35,978 nt of DNA from Actinomycetota bacterium. Lineage in GTDB: Bacteria; Actinomycetota; Actinomycetes; S36-B12; CAIYMF01. The notes under the pieces are model-generated. The model did no database searches, was not told where the DNA came from, and was given only the letters and a program-made list of their open reading frames with translations. Made by a program: the position numbers and the translations under genes. The DNA lies in NCBI GenBank assembly GCA_009697815.1, contig WLRQ01000026.1, forward strand, positions 1 through 35,978, in the 5' to 3' direction. Shown here piece after piece: positions 1 through 8,891 of the stretch. Each line of letters opens with the position of its first letter. Position 1 is the stretch's first letter.

Positions 1-1
1 C

Positions 2-1069
2 CCGGTCAACGGCACCTGGGACAACACCGCACACGCCTGGACCTTCGACTACTCCGCCACGGCGCCGACTGCACCCACCGCCGCTGTTGGTCTTCGCTAC
101 AGCTTGATCAGCAACGCGGCCGCCATTACGGGGAACCTCACCATTGGCGGCTCAGTCGCAAGTGCGCCGTGGCCCGGCCCCGCGTTGCTGTGGCCCGGCA
201 CGAGTTACACCCCGTCGCCCAGTCCTGTTACTCACTCCACCGGGACCTATCCCATGGCAGCGGCCTACGACGGGTCCCATATGTGGGTGAGCAACTTCGG
301 GTCGAACACCGTCTCGGTGTTCACCCTCGACGGCGCTCTCACCGGAACTTACGGCACGGGGAGCCATCCGTGGGGAGTCGCGTTCGACGGCACTCACATG
401 TGGGTCACCAACCTGTCGTCGGACACTGTCTCCGTGTTCGACCTGAACGGCACCCCAACGGGTACCTACGCCGCGGGCGATGGTCCAACCGGCATCGCGT
501 TCGACGGTAGTCACATGTGGGTGGCCAACCAGAACGATGGCAGCATCTCGGTGTTCAATCCCGACGGCACCCAGATCATCGGGAGCCCCTTCACCACCGG
601 GGGCGCCCCGATGGGGCTCGCATTCGACGGCTCCCACATGTGGATCACCGACCTCGTTACCGACACCGTGACGGTGTTCGACCTCGATGTCCAAGCGGCC
701 GGCAACTATGCAACCGGAAGCGGCCCGGACGGCATCGCCTTCGACGGGACCCACATGTGGGTCGGCAACCAGAACTCGGGAACCGTGTCTGTGTTCAACC
801 TGGACGGCACCCAGGTTTCCGGAAGTCCCTTCGCCATCGGTGCTGGGCCGCAGGGAGACTACGTCGCACTCGCGTTCGATGGATCGAACATGTGGGTCAC
901 GGACTTTGAGCGAAATCGTGTGGCCGTGTTCGTGACGACTGGCCCTGGCCTTGGCACCCAGATCGCAGGCGGACCTTTCAGCACTGGTCAGGGTCCGTAT
1001 GGCCTTGCCTTCGACGGTGCCCACATGTGGGTCGTCAACATCAATTCCGGATCCGTCACAGTCTTCTGA
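2..1069 (+). CDS. Seven-repeat beta-propeller protein, 5' end beyond window
   Basis: The reading frame is open from base 2 without a stop, so the gene begins left of the window; an internal TTG at 104 is not a convincing start. After a Thr/Ala/Pro-rich stretch of about 80 residues come seven repeats of roughly 40 residues, each built on AFDGxHMWVxNxxSxTVSVF followed by an Asp-Gly turn. This is the pattern of YVTN/NHL-type propeller blades, and seven blades would close a complete propeller. The last blade ends at the stop codon and lacks the final outer strand, which the N-terminal side could supply as in other propellers. The neighbouring gene is convergent. No membrane anchor or sorting signal follows the propeller. 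Function is unknown; a surface or secreted binding protein is an inference, since the N-terminus that would show a signal peptide is missing. Confidence 0.8.
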   Translation, partial: PVNGTWDNTAHAWTFDYSATAPTAPTAAVGLRYSLISNAAAITGNLTIGGSVASAPWPGPALLWPGTSYTPSPSPVTHSTGTYPMAAAYDGSHMWVSNFGSNTVSVFTLDGALTGTYGTGSHPWGVAFDGTHMWVTNLSSDTVSVFDLNGTPTGTYAAGDGPTGIAFDGSHMWVANQNDGSISVFNPDGTQIIGSPFTTGGAPMGLAFDGSHMWITDLVTDTVTVFDLDVQAAGNYATGSGPDGIAFDGTHMWVGNQNSGTVSVFNLDGTQVSGSPFAIGAGPQGDYVALAFDGSNMWVTDFERNRVAVFVTTGPGLGTQIAGGPFSTGQGPYGLAFDGAHMWVVNINSGSVTVF

Positions 1070-1107
1070 TGGGCCCGCGGGCACTGCACGATCGCTGATT
1101 CGTGTCG

Positions 1108-1599
1108 TCACACTCGAGAGTTCGCGATCTTCTCCTCCTGGCGCAACGCCGCCTCGATCTGGTCGGCGCACAGTTGCTCGATCTTGCCGCCGACAAACGG
1201 CACCGCGGCCTTGATCGTCATCTCGACAGCGACGAGAGTGCCGCCGCCTCCCGCCGAGAGTCGGAGCGTTCCGGTGATCACGACGGGCGCGCCCGCGAAG
1301 GCGACGGTGATCGTGCCGTCGCGGCTGCCATCCGCCGCCGCCGGGCCGAAGGTGCGAGTCTCGGTCAGCGAGATGGTCTCGCCGATCATCGCCTTGGCGT
1401 ACGAAGGAACATCGGCCGGCAGAGTGCGGCTGGACACCACGTCGGCGCCTCCGCCGTGTGTGGGTGTGACGGACACCGTGACGTCGGTGCCCCCGGTTGC
1501 TGTGGCCACGTCGTTGACATACGACTCGTCGGTCACCAGGGAGTAGGCGGTCACAAGATCGGTTGCGATGTCGAGCTGGGCTGTCAGGGACTTGGCCAC
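1108..1599 (-). CDS. DUF2505 family protein
   Basis: A 163-residue protein beginning AKSLTAQLDI and ending in a Gln/Glu-rich helix (EQLCADQIEAALRQEEK). Its length, the early pattern of a strand followed by AYSLVTDESYV, and the C-terminal half with repeated strand-like segments and a final amphipathic helix fit actinobacterial DUF2505 proteins, which are SRPBCC/START-like folds of unknown ligand. The frame stays open further upstream to an ATG at 1647, but the GTG at 1599 has a strong GGAGG eight bases before it, so that start is preferred. It is divergent from the glutamate dehydrogenase gene and convergent with the propeller gene. No catalytic residues can be named. Confidence 0.75.
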   Translation of the reverse strand: MAKSLTAQLDIATDLVTAYSLVTDESYVNDVATATGGTDVTVSVTPTHGGGADVVSSRTLPADVPSYAKAMIGETISLTETRTFGPAAADGSRDGTITVAFAGAPVVITGTLRLSAGGGGTLVAVEMTIKAAVPFVGGKIEQLCADQIEAALRQEEKIANSRV

Positions 1600-1697
1600 G
1601 TCGGGATCCTCCGGTTCGTCCACGGTCGGACCCCCAGGATGCCGCATCGGACTGCCGCACGCCGCCCCGAGTGATCGATGGCCGGTCTAGGGTGATC

Positions 1698-1713
1698 AAG
1701 GAGGCACAACCAC
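1698..1713 (+). promoter_or_regulatory. Ribosome binding site of the glutamate dehydrogenase gene
   Basis: AAGGAGG at 1698-1704 lies nine bases before the GTG at 1714 and decides that start. The whole 114-base divergent region 1600-1713 also contains GGTCGGACC at 1624-1632, a bare copy of the palindrome found in the catabolic cluster, but without its ATG-containing 5' flank. Confidence 0.7.
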
Positions 1714-4700
1714 GTGCGTCCGGTGAGTGCGACGAGGTGGCCACGCGTGTCCGAACCGACGAACACCGCGGTGGGCGAGGGCGCTGGCGATGGTGCCAGC
1801 GCACGCCCAGGGCAGGAGCCCCCGTCGACGGGCTCGCGACCCACGCGCGCATCGGGCCAGCTCGAGGATGCCAAAAGCCAACTGCTGGCCCGCGCGGTCG
1901 TCACCGTCGATGGAGCCGCGCACGGGCCTGACCTCGACGTCCTCGTCTCGGGCTACTACCGACACACCGCGCCCGAGGATCTCGTCGGCCGTGATCCGGT
2001 CGATGTGCTCGGAGCCGTCATCAGTCACCGCCGTGCCGCACAGACTCGGCCGCAGGGCACCGCGGTCGTTCACGCCTTCACGCCGACGATCGAGGGCCAC
2101 GGCTGGACCTCCGGTCACTCGGTGCTGGAGATCGTCACGGACGACATGCCCTTCCTCGTCGACTCCGTGACCTCCTCGCTCGGGCTGCAAGGTCGCGCCG
2201 TCCACGTAGTGGTTCATCCGCAGTTCGCCGTGCGCCGTGATGTCGCGGGCACCCTGAGCGAGGTGCTCGCCGTCGCTGACGAGGACGCGGAGCTGCCCAC
2301 CGGCTCAACCCTTGAGTCCTGGATGCACGTCGAGATCGACCGTGAGACCGACCTCGCCGATCTGCGCGCGATCGAGGTCGAGATTCAGCGTGTCCTACGC
2401 GATGTGCGCGAGGCCGTCGAGGACTGGCCCAGGATGGTAGCGATCGCGCGGCGCGAGGCGGACGCCCTTGAGGCGACCGCACCTGCCAGCGTCGACCCCG
2501 GCGAGGTCGCGGAGTCGATCGGCCTGTTGCGGTGGCTTGCCGACGATCGCTTCACCTTCCTGGGCTACCGCGAGTACGTCCTGTCGGCCGATGGTGATGC
2601 GCTCGATGCCGTTCCGGGCACGGGTCTGGGGATCATGCGCTCGGATCCCGAGGTATCCCAACGCTTTTCGAGCCTCCCCATCGAGGCGCGAGCCCTTGCG
2701 CGCGAGCCGCATGTCCTCGTGCTGACCAAGGCGAACACTCGTTCGACGGTGCACCGCGGCGTCTACCTCGATTACGTGGGCGTCAAGGTGTTCGACGCCG
2801 ACGGCGTGGTCACCGGTGAACGACGCTTCCTTGGGCTCTACTCCTCGACCGCGTACACGCAGTCGGTCTTGACCATTCCGATTTTGCGACGTACGGCCAG
2901 CCAGGTTCTCGAACGTACGGGATTCCGGGTCGACGGCCATTCCTACAAGGATGTGCTGCAGGTACTGGAGACCTACCCGCGCGACGAGATCTTTCAGATC
3001 GACGTCGACGAACTCACCGAGACGGCACTCGCAGTCCTTCGTTTGCAGGAGCGCCGCCAGACACGCTTGTTCATGCGCCGCGACCGTTACGGCCGCTTTG
3101 CATCCTGCATGGTCTACCTGCCGCGTGATCGCTATACGACCACGGTGCGGTTGCGCATGGCCGATGTTCTCGAGGAGGCGTTCGGCTCCGACCTCCTCGA
3201 CTACTCAGCACGTGTTTCCGAATCGATGCTCGCGCGGCTGCACTTCGTCGTACGCATGAGGCCTGGCTATGTGCTGCCAGTTGTCGACCACGAGGCCCTC
3301 GAGGCCCTGCTCGTGGCGGCCACGCGCTCGTGGGACGACGAGTTCGCAGAGGCACTCATTGACCAGTGCGGTGAGGAGGAAGCTGCCGCGCTGATCAAGC
3401 TCTATGGTGACGCGTTCCCCGAGGCGTACAAGGAGGATTTCAGTGCGCGCGCCGGTGTAGCAGACCTCCGCCAGCTCGAGGCATTGGCGGGTGAGACCTC
3501 CGTCGCACTCAATCTTTACGAGCCGCACACCGCATCAGCGGGCGAGCGTCGTTTCAAGATCTACCGACGTGGTGGGGCGATCTCGCTCTCGACAGTTCTT
3601 CCGGTGCTGCAGCACATGGGTGTCGAGGTGGTCGACGAGCGGCCGTATGAGATCGAACGAACTGGTTCGTCGCTATGGGTCTACGACTTCGGCCTGCGAT
3701 TCGCCGCCGGGCAGTCCGTCGATCTCGACACCCTCAAACTACGCTTCCAGGACGCGTTCTTCGCCGCGTGGAGTGGGCGATGTGAGGCCGACGGGTTCAA
3801 CACCTTGGTGGTGGCCGCTGGTCTCACCTGGCGTCAGGCCATGGTCCTGCGCGCCTACTCCCGCTACCTGCGTCAGGCCGGAACGGCATTCGGCCAGTCA
3901 TATCTCGAGTCGTGCTTCGTCGCCAACGTGCCGATGGCCAGGCAGCTCGTGCGGATCTTCGAGGCTCGGTTCGACCCGTCGCTCATCGGCGACCGCGACG
4001 TGCTCACAGAGAAGCTGGTCGGTGACGCAGCTGCCTCACTCGAGAACGTGGAGAGCCTGGATCACGACCGCATCCTTCGCTCGTTCCTGGCACTCGTCGG
4101 GGCGACCACTCGGACGAGTTACTTCCAGAGCGATCCTCACGGCGACGCCAAGCCGTACGTCGCCTTCAAGCTCGATCCCGCACTGGTGCCCGATCTCCCG
4201 GCGCCGCGTCCGACCTTCGAGATCTGGGTGTATAGCCCACGCGTCGAAGGGGTTCATCTGCGCTTCGGTGCCGTGGCGCGAGGCGGCCTTCGCTGGTCGG
4301 ATCGCCGCGAGGATTTCCGCACCGAGGTACTCGGGCTGGTGAAGGCCCAGATGGTGAAGAACGCCGTGATCGTGCCGGTCGGCGCGAAGGGGGGATTCTT
4401 CGTAAAGCTGTCACCCGATGCGTCGCTGGATCGCGAAGGCTGGCTCGCGGAGGGCATCGCGTGCTACCGGATTTTCGTCGCGGCCCTGCTCGACCTCACG
4501 GACAACCTCGTGGCGGGCGAGGTCGTACCGCCCGGCTCGGTGGTGCGTCACGACGGCGACGACCCCTACCTGGTCGTCGCCGCCGACAAGGGCACGGCGA
4601 CCTTCAGTGATATCGCCAATGAGATCGCCTTGTCTTGCGGCTTCTGGCTCGGTGACGCCTTCGCCTCAGGAGGGTCGGTCGGATACGACCACAAGGCGAT

Positions 4701-6690
4701 GGGCATCACGGCTCGGGGAGCGTGGGAGTCGGTGAAGCGCCACTTCCGCGAACTCGGCCATGACACTACGTCGCAGGACTTCACCGTTGTCGGGGTGGGG
4801 GACATGAGCGGCGATGTCTTCGGCAATGGCATGGTCCTGTCCGAGCACATCCGGCTTGTCGCCGCATTTGACCATCGTCACGTGTTCCTCGACCCGAACC
4901 CCGACGCCGCGACATCTTTCGCGGAGCGCCGACGCCTCTTCGATCTCCCGAGGTCGAGCTGGGCCGACTACGCCCCCGAGCTGATCAGTGACGGTGGGGG
5001 CGTATTTGCGCGCACTTCCAAGTCGATCACGCTGAGCCCGCAGATGCGCGCCGTTCTGGGGATCGACGAACACATCGAGCGCCTCACTCCTGCCGAGGTC
5101 ATGAGAGCTATCTTGGCCGCGCCCGTCGACCTGCTCTGGAACGGCGGGATTGGCACGTACGTCAAGGCATCGCGCGAATCGAGCACCGATGTGGGCGACA
5201 AGGCCAATGACGCGATCAGGATCGACGGCAATTCGTTGCGCTGCCGCGTGGTGGGTGAGGGAGGCAATCTCGGCATGACCCAGCTCGGGCGCATCGAGGC
5301 CGCACGCACGGGAATCCGTCTCAACACCGATGCCATCGACAACTCGGCCGGCGTCGACACCTCCGACCATGAGGTCAACATCAAGATCCTGCTCGATCAG
5401 GTGGTGCGGGATGGAGATCTGACCTTCAAGCAGCGCAACGTCTTGCTGGCCCAGATGACCGACGAGGTGGGCGATCTCGTTCTCCGCGACAACTACGAGC
5501 AGAACATCGCCCTTGGCAACGCGCGCGTGCAGTCTCACTCACTGCTCCCGGTGCACCAGCGCTTCATGCGCAACCTCGAGGGCCGCGGGAAGCTCGACCG
5601 CGCACTGGAGTACCTGCCGACTGACGCTGAGATCGACACGCGCCGCAGTCTGGGCGAGGGGCTCACATCCCCCGAGTTCGCCGTCCTATTGGCCTACTCC
5701 AAGCTCACCCTCACCGAGGAGCTACTGACGACTGCGCTCGCCGACGAACCCTGGTTCGCGCGGGACCTGCGCGCCTACTTCCCGCGCGAGATCATTCAGC
5801 GTTACGAACCGATCCTGGGAACGCACCCGCTCCGCCGCGAGATCATCACCACCGTCGTGGTCAACGACATGGTCAACCGTGGGGGAGTCACATTCGCCTT
5901 CCGTGCCGGCGAGGAGACGGGCGCCGGGCCCGTCGAGATCGCACGCGCGTATGCCGTGGCGCGTGAGGTGTTCGCTCTGCCGGCCTTCTGGTCTCGGGTC
6001 GAGTCGCTCGACAACAGCGTTCCGACCGAGGCCCAATCTGCGGTGTTCCTGGAGTCGCGCCGGCTCCTGGACCGCGCAACCCGATGGATGCTCACAACTC
6101 GTGGCGGCACTGTCGACGTCGGCGCTGAGATCGAGAGGTTTCGCGGTGAGGTCGCGCGTGTGGCTCCGCTGGTGGGCGAGATGCTCGTGGGCGTCGAGCG
6201 ATCTCGTTTCGTGGCGCGGGTCGATGAACTGGAGGCGCTCGGCGTTCCTCGCGACCTCGCGCTCGAGTGCGGTGCCCTGCTCGACGCGTTCGCACTCCTC
6301 GACATCGTCGAGGTCGCCCAGGGTGCGGACGCCGATTCGGCCGACGTCGCCCGGGTCTATTTCGTGTTGTCGGAGAGGTACGACGTCGACCGCATGCTCA
6401 CCCGGATCACCCAGCTCTCACGGGAGGACCGCTGGAGTGCGCTGGCCCGCGCCGCCCTTCGCTCGGATCTCTACGCGGCCCTCGTCGACCTCACTCGCAC
6501 CGTGATCGAGTCGACGCCGGGTCTGCCCGACCCGCTTGGGCGGGTGCTGACATGGGAGGGGAACCAGGCTGAGGGCCTCGCTCGAGCCCGAGCCACCCTC
6601 GATGAGATCGCAGCCCTCGAGCAGTTCGATCTCGCGACCCTCTCGGTGGCGCTCCGGACAATCCGCACGTTGGTGCGCCAAGGCTCCTGA
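1714..6690 (+). CDS. gdh: NAD-specific glutamate dehydrogenase, large (about 180 kDa) class
   Basis: At 1,658 residues it has the full length of the bacterial large NAD-glutamate dehydrogenases, which convert glutamate, NAD and water to 2-oxoglutarate, ammonium and NADH, mainly in glutamate catabolism. The long N-terminal half holds the regulatory ACT-like part, including LLRWLADDRFTFLGYREY near residue 270. The catalytic part begins near residue 857 with GGLRWSDRREDFRTEVLG, then AQMVKNAVIVPVGAKGG with the substrate lysines. It continues with VGVGDMSGDVFGNGM near 1030, NGGIGTYVKAS near 1142 and the GEGGNLGMTQLGRIE nucleotide-binding stretch near 1180. The C-terminal region of about 400 residues is helical, as in the family. 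The start is a GTG with a strong Shine-Dalgarno sequence. It stands alone as a transcription unit. Nothing suggests truncation or frameshift. Confidence 0.97.
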   Translation: MRPVSATRWPRVSEPTNTAVGEGAGDGASARPGQEPPSTGSRPTRASGQLEDAKSQLLARAVVTVDGAAHGPDLDVLVSGYYRHTAPEDLVGRDPVDVLGAVISHRRAAQTRPQGTAVVHAFTPTIEGHGWTSGHSVLEIVTDDMPFLVDSVTSSLGLQGRAVHVVVHPQFAVRRDVAGTLSEVLAVADEDAELPTGSTLESWMHVEIDRETDLADLRAIEVEIQRVLRDVREAVEDWPRMVAIARREADALEATAPASVDPGEVAESIGLLRWLADDRFTFLGYREYVLSADGDALDAVPGTGLGIMRSDPEVSQRFSSLPIEARALAREPHVLVLTKANTRSTVHRGVYLDYVGVKVFDADGVVTGERRFLGLYSSTAYTQSVLTIPILRRTASQVLERTGFRVDGHSYKDVLQVLETYPRDEIFQIDVDELTETALAVLRLQERRQTRLFMRRDRYGRFASCMVYLPRDRYTTTVRLRMADVLEEAFGSDLLDYSARVSESMLARLHFVVRMRPGYVLPVVDHEALEALLVAATRSWDDEFAEALIDQCGEEEAAALIKLYGDAFPEAYKEDFSARAGVADLRQLEALAGETSVALNLYEPHTASAGERRFKIYRRGGAISLSTVLPVLQHMGVEVVDERPYEIERTGSSLWVYDFGLRFAAGQSVDLDTLKLRFQDAFFAAWSGRCEADGFNTLVVAAGLTWRQAMVLRAYSRYLRQAGTAFGQSYLESCFVANVPMARQLVRIFEARFDPSLIGDRDVLTEKLVGDAAASLENVESLDHDRILRSFLALVGATTRTSYFQSDPHGDAKPYVAFKLDPALVPDLPAPRPTFEIWVYSPRVEGVHLRFGAVARGGLRWSDRREDFRTEVLGLVKAQMVKNAVIVPVGAKGGFFVKLSPDASLDREGWLAEGIACYRIFVAALLDLTDNLVAGEVVPPGSVVRHDGDDPYLVVAADKGTATFSDIANEIALSCGFWLGDAFASGGSVGYDHKAMGITARGAWESVKRHFRELGHDTTSQDFTVVGVGDMSGDVFGNGMVLSEHIRLVAAFDHRHVFLDPNPDAATSFAERRRLFDLPRSSWADYAPELISDGGGVFARTSKSITLSPQMRAVLGIDEHIERLTPAEVMRAILAAPVDLLWNGGIGTYVKASRESSTDVGDKANDAIRIDGNSLRCRVVGEGGNLGMTQLGRIEAARTGIRLNTDAIDNSAGVDTSDHEVNIKILLDQVVRDGDLTFKQRNVLLAQMTDEVGDLVLRDNYEQNIALGNARVQSHSLLPVHQRFMRNLEGRGKLDRALEYLPTDAEIDTRRSLGEGLTSPEFAVLLAYSKLTLTEELLTTALADEPWFARDLRAYFPREIIQRYEPILGTHPLRREIITTVVVNDMVNRGGVTFAFRAGEETGAGPVEIARAYAVAREVFALPAFWSRVESLDNSVPTEAQSAVFLESRRLLDRATRWMLTTRGGTVDVGAEIERFRGEVARVAPLVGEMLVGVERSRFVARVDELEALGVPRDLALECGALLDAFALLDIVEVAQGADADSADVARVYFVLSERYDVDRMLTRITQLSREDRWSALARAALRSDLYAALVDLTRTVIESTPGLPDPLGRVLTWEGNQAEGLARARATLDEIAALEQFDLATLSVALRTIRTLVRQGS

Positions 6691-6761
6691 TCCGCTGGGG
6701 AGGGGAGTAAGCCAGCCTGGGGCGCGGGTGCGCATGGCCTGCAGTACCTAACCGATAGTGC

Positions 6762-7793
6762 CTACCCGGCGGTGTCGAGGCCCGGCAGGCTCGGCTTGTA
6801 GGAGTAGGACGCACTGCGCGAGTGTGCGAACTCGAAGATCCCCAGGCCTGGCGTGCCCTCCCAATCGAAGGACGCGAGCCGATCGGTGAGCGCGGTGTCG
6901 GTGGTCTTGGGCGATACCGACCCATCGAGCGGATAGACGTCGTACTCAACGTGATCGAGGCCCATGGGCTTGCCATGGTGGCCGCCGTATCCACCACCGG
7001 ACATGTAGGCGCCCCGGGACGACGCATCGACGGCGATCCGGTACAGCGTTCCGCCGGCCGAGGTCACCTCGAGCCTGCCCGATCTGAGATCAAGGCCATC
7101 GTCGAACTCGAGAAGGTGCCTGACATCGACGATGTCGTCGAGTGAGCCGTCCTCGTGCATCACCGCGCCCTCGAGCAACAGGCGTCCGCCCTCGCGGTTC
7201 TCCACGAGCAGGAAGCCGACCGAGCGGTCCGGGAATTGTGCCTGGTACCAAATGTGGAGCCCTTGTCCCCCTGAGAGGGTGCGGACCCCGCGTGACCTGT
7301 CGCGCTGGCCGTACCACCTCTCGACGCTCTGCTCCACCCCGTCGATCGTGAGGGTTCCGGTGTAGCGGCCCGACTGGATCAGGTGCTCGAAGGACGACGG
7401 GTTTCCGTCCGCGTTCGTCACGGCCACGTCACCGGCCCACGGCGAGGTTCGTGCGTGCCAGGTGAGATCGAACGCCATGCCGGTCGGGTTTGGCCCCAGG
7501 GTCAGATGCCAGGTGGTCATGGGCTCCACGACGCGGAAGCGGAACGGGCCGCCCCCGGTGCCATCAGTGGCGCTGAGTTGGGTCGAGTAGCGCACGTTGC
7601 GCTGCTCGGTCTCGGTGACGAGGATCGCGAACCCGTCGACGGTGTCCTTGTTCGGGTAGATCCCGAAGCCGAACACGATCGACGGTGAGACACCGGCTGT
7701 CGGGTGCATGTTGAACACGAAGCGGTCGAAGAACTTCTCGGGCAGGCCTGGGGTTCCAGGCGCGACCAACTCGTCTCGGAAGTTCGTGGTCAT
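6762..7793 (-). CDS. AttH/CrtC-like protein of the DUF7064/DUF7065 type (copy A)
   Basis: A 343-residue soluble protein that I recognise only at fold and family level. The centre carries WYGQRDRSRGVR near residue 165, the place where AttH/CrtC-like lipocalin-type proteins and the second copy at 19070 have a RDHSWGMR motif. The two copies share general order and length, with an N-terminal half of strand-rich segments and a C-terminal half of similar size. Its ATG overlaps the stop of the upstream kinase gene as ATGA, so it is the last gene of a five-gene leftward unit and is probably translationally coupled. CrtC-type relatives act on hydrophobic terpenoids, which would fit a P450 cluster, but substrate and activity are unknown. 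The second Trp of the motif is replaced by Arg in this copy, so it may have diverged in function. Confidence 0.6.
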   Translation of the reverse strand: MTTNFRDELVAPGTPGLPEKFFDRFVFNMHPTAGVSPSIVFGFGIYPNKDTVDGFAILVTETEQRNVRYSTQLSATDGTGGGPFRFRVVEPMTTWHLTLGPNPTGMAFDLTWHARTSPWAGDVAVTNADGNPSSFEHLIQSGRYTGTLTIDGVEQSVERWYGQRDRSRGVRTLSGGQGLHIWYQAQFPDRSVGFLLVENREGGRLLLEGAVMHEDGSLDDIVDVRHLLEFDDGLDLRSGRLEVTSAGGTLYRIAVDASSRGAYMSGGGYGGHHGKPMGLDHVEYDVYPLDGSVSPKTTDTALTDRLASFDWEGTPGLGIFEFAHSRSASYSYKPSLPGLDTAG

Positions 7794-8884
7794 CGGGTCT
7801 CCTCGGCGGGATTCGGGTCGGGGTCGGGTTCGGGGTCAGGGTCGGGGTCGGGTTGCGGCGGCGGCGCAAGTCCTGCGGTGTGGTGTGCGGCCTCGAGGAA
7901 GGACTGCACCAGTGCCTGTTCCCTGTAGTACGGGTCGCCCACGCCGCGTACCGCTCGCCTGCGGCCGTATTCGAAGAGAACTGCCAGCTTCCAGAGTGCG
8001 AGTGCGCAGTACCAGTCGAGGTTGCTCAGGTCGCTACCTGTCGCGGCTGCGTAGCGATCGGCGAGCTCCTGGCGCGTTGGGTATCCCGGTTCGAGCATCG
8101 CGGTGCCGAATGCTGCGGCGGGGGTCAGCGGCGTCTCAGCCTCGGGCACTGAGGCGAGGAAATAGCCGAGGTCGAAGAGGGGGTCGCCGATAGTCGCAAG
8201 CTCCCAATCCAGGACGGCGGCAATCCTCCCTGGCACATCGGGTTCGAAGACGACGTTGCCGATGCGGTAGTCGTTGTGGATGATCGCCGCGCCCGATTCC
8301 GCAGGGACGTTGGCCCCGAGCCAGGCATCGATGACGGCGAAATGCGCAGGCGGTGCCCCATCGTCGCCGGCGATGAGCTGGCCCATCCGGCGAAGGTGCC
8401 GCGCGTTGAATCCATCCGGGCGACCGATGTCCGACAGTCCGACTGCTTTCCAGTCGACGGTATGCAGGACCGCGAGCGTGTCGATGAGTGCCTCGCCGAT
8501 CTGACGCCTGCCGTCGGTGGTGTCGAGGGGGGAGGGAGTCAGGGTCGTCAGGACCGGACCGGCGGCGAAGGTCATCACGTAGAACGGAACGTCGATGACC
8601 TCACCGGCCTCGGCGGTTGCGAGCACGGTGGCGACGGGCACTCCCGTCCCGGCCAGTGCCGTGACGAGGCGGGCTTCGCGCAGCATGTCGTGCGCGCCGA
8701 CGGGTGTGGGCGGTGGCGGAGGACGACGGACGACCACCTCTCGCACGCCGTCGCTCACGAGGTAGGTGAGGTTCGAATGCCCGTCGCCGATCGCGCGGGC
8801 AGTCACGGTGCCGTGGCAGATACCGCGATCTGTCAGGAATCGCTCAAGTCGAGACAGCGTCTCGGGGGTCCAGTCCCAGGTCAT
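7790..8884 (-). CDS. APH-fold phosphotransferase, ACAD10/11-LvaA-like kinase
   Basis: A 364-residue protein kinase-fold phosphotransferase. Visible motifs are the Brenner motif IIHNDYRIGN (His203, Asp205, Asn210) and the metal-binding VLDWELATIGDPLFDLGYF (Asp226). The N-lobe contains IGDGHSNLTYLV and VVVRRPPP. The exact wording of these motifs resembles kinase domains of ACAD10/11 and LvaA more than drug-resistance enzymes; those known members phosphorylate hydroxyacyl-CoAs. The ATG at 8884 is chosen over an upstream start at 8983 because homologous sequence begins at MTWDWTPETL; it lies seven bases after the crotonase stop. The C-terminus is an acidic-proline tail (repeated Asp-Pro) made by a GGGTCG-type hexanucleotide repeat. 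The position between crotonases and a DUF7064-type gene supports CoA-ester or alcohol phosphorylation rather than antibiotic resistance. Confidence 0.85.
   Translation of the reverse strand: MTWDWTPETLSRLERFLTDRGICHGTVTARAIGDGHSNLTYLVSDGVREVVVRRPPPPPTPVGAHDMLREARLVTALAGTGVPVATVLATAEAGEVIDVPFYVMTFAAGPVLTTLTPSPLDTTDGRRQIGEALIDTLAVLHTVDWKAVGLSDIGRPDGFNARHLRRMGQLIAGDDGAPPAHFAVIDAWLGANVPAESGAAIIHNDYRIGNVVFEPDVPGRIAAVLDWELATIGDPLFDLGYFLASVPEAETPLTPAAAFGTAMLEPGYPTRQELADRYAAATGSDLSNLDWYCALALWKLAVLFEYGRRRAVRGVGDPYYREQALVQSFLEAAHHTAGLAPPPQPDPDPDPEPDPDPNPAEETR
7814..7855. repeat. GGGTCG-type hexanucleotide repeat in the kinase gene
   Basis: About seven degenerate units of GGGTCG/GGGTTC/GGGTCA, read on the minus strand as Asp-Pro and Glu-Pro dipeptides near the kinase C-terminus. 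The units keep the reading frame, so copy number changes would only alter tail length. Confidence 0.75.
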
Positions 8885-8891
8885 CGTGCTC

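Noticed and set aside
1624..1632. GGTCGGACC between DUF2505 and glutamate dehydrogenase genes as a fifth operator
   Set aside because: It has only the 9-base core and lacks the ATG flank seen in the cluster; kept as background unless a genome scan says otherwise.
152..1852. Long minus-strand frame opposite the propeller and DUF2505 genes
   Set aside because: Its Arg/His/Gly-rich sequence is the antisense of the repeats and it crosses the strong start of the glutamate dehydrogenase gene; it matches no family.
4666..5538. Minus-strand frame of 290 codons inside the glutamate dehydrogenase gene
   Set aside because: It is covered by conserved catalytic sequence on the plus strand and has no recognisable domain.
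7790..8884. Aminoglycoside resistance gene
   Set aside because: The fold is shared, but motif wording and gene neighbourhood fit acyl-CoA-associated kinases.
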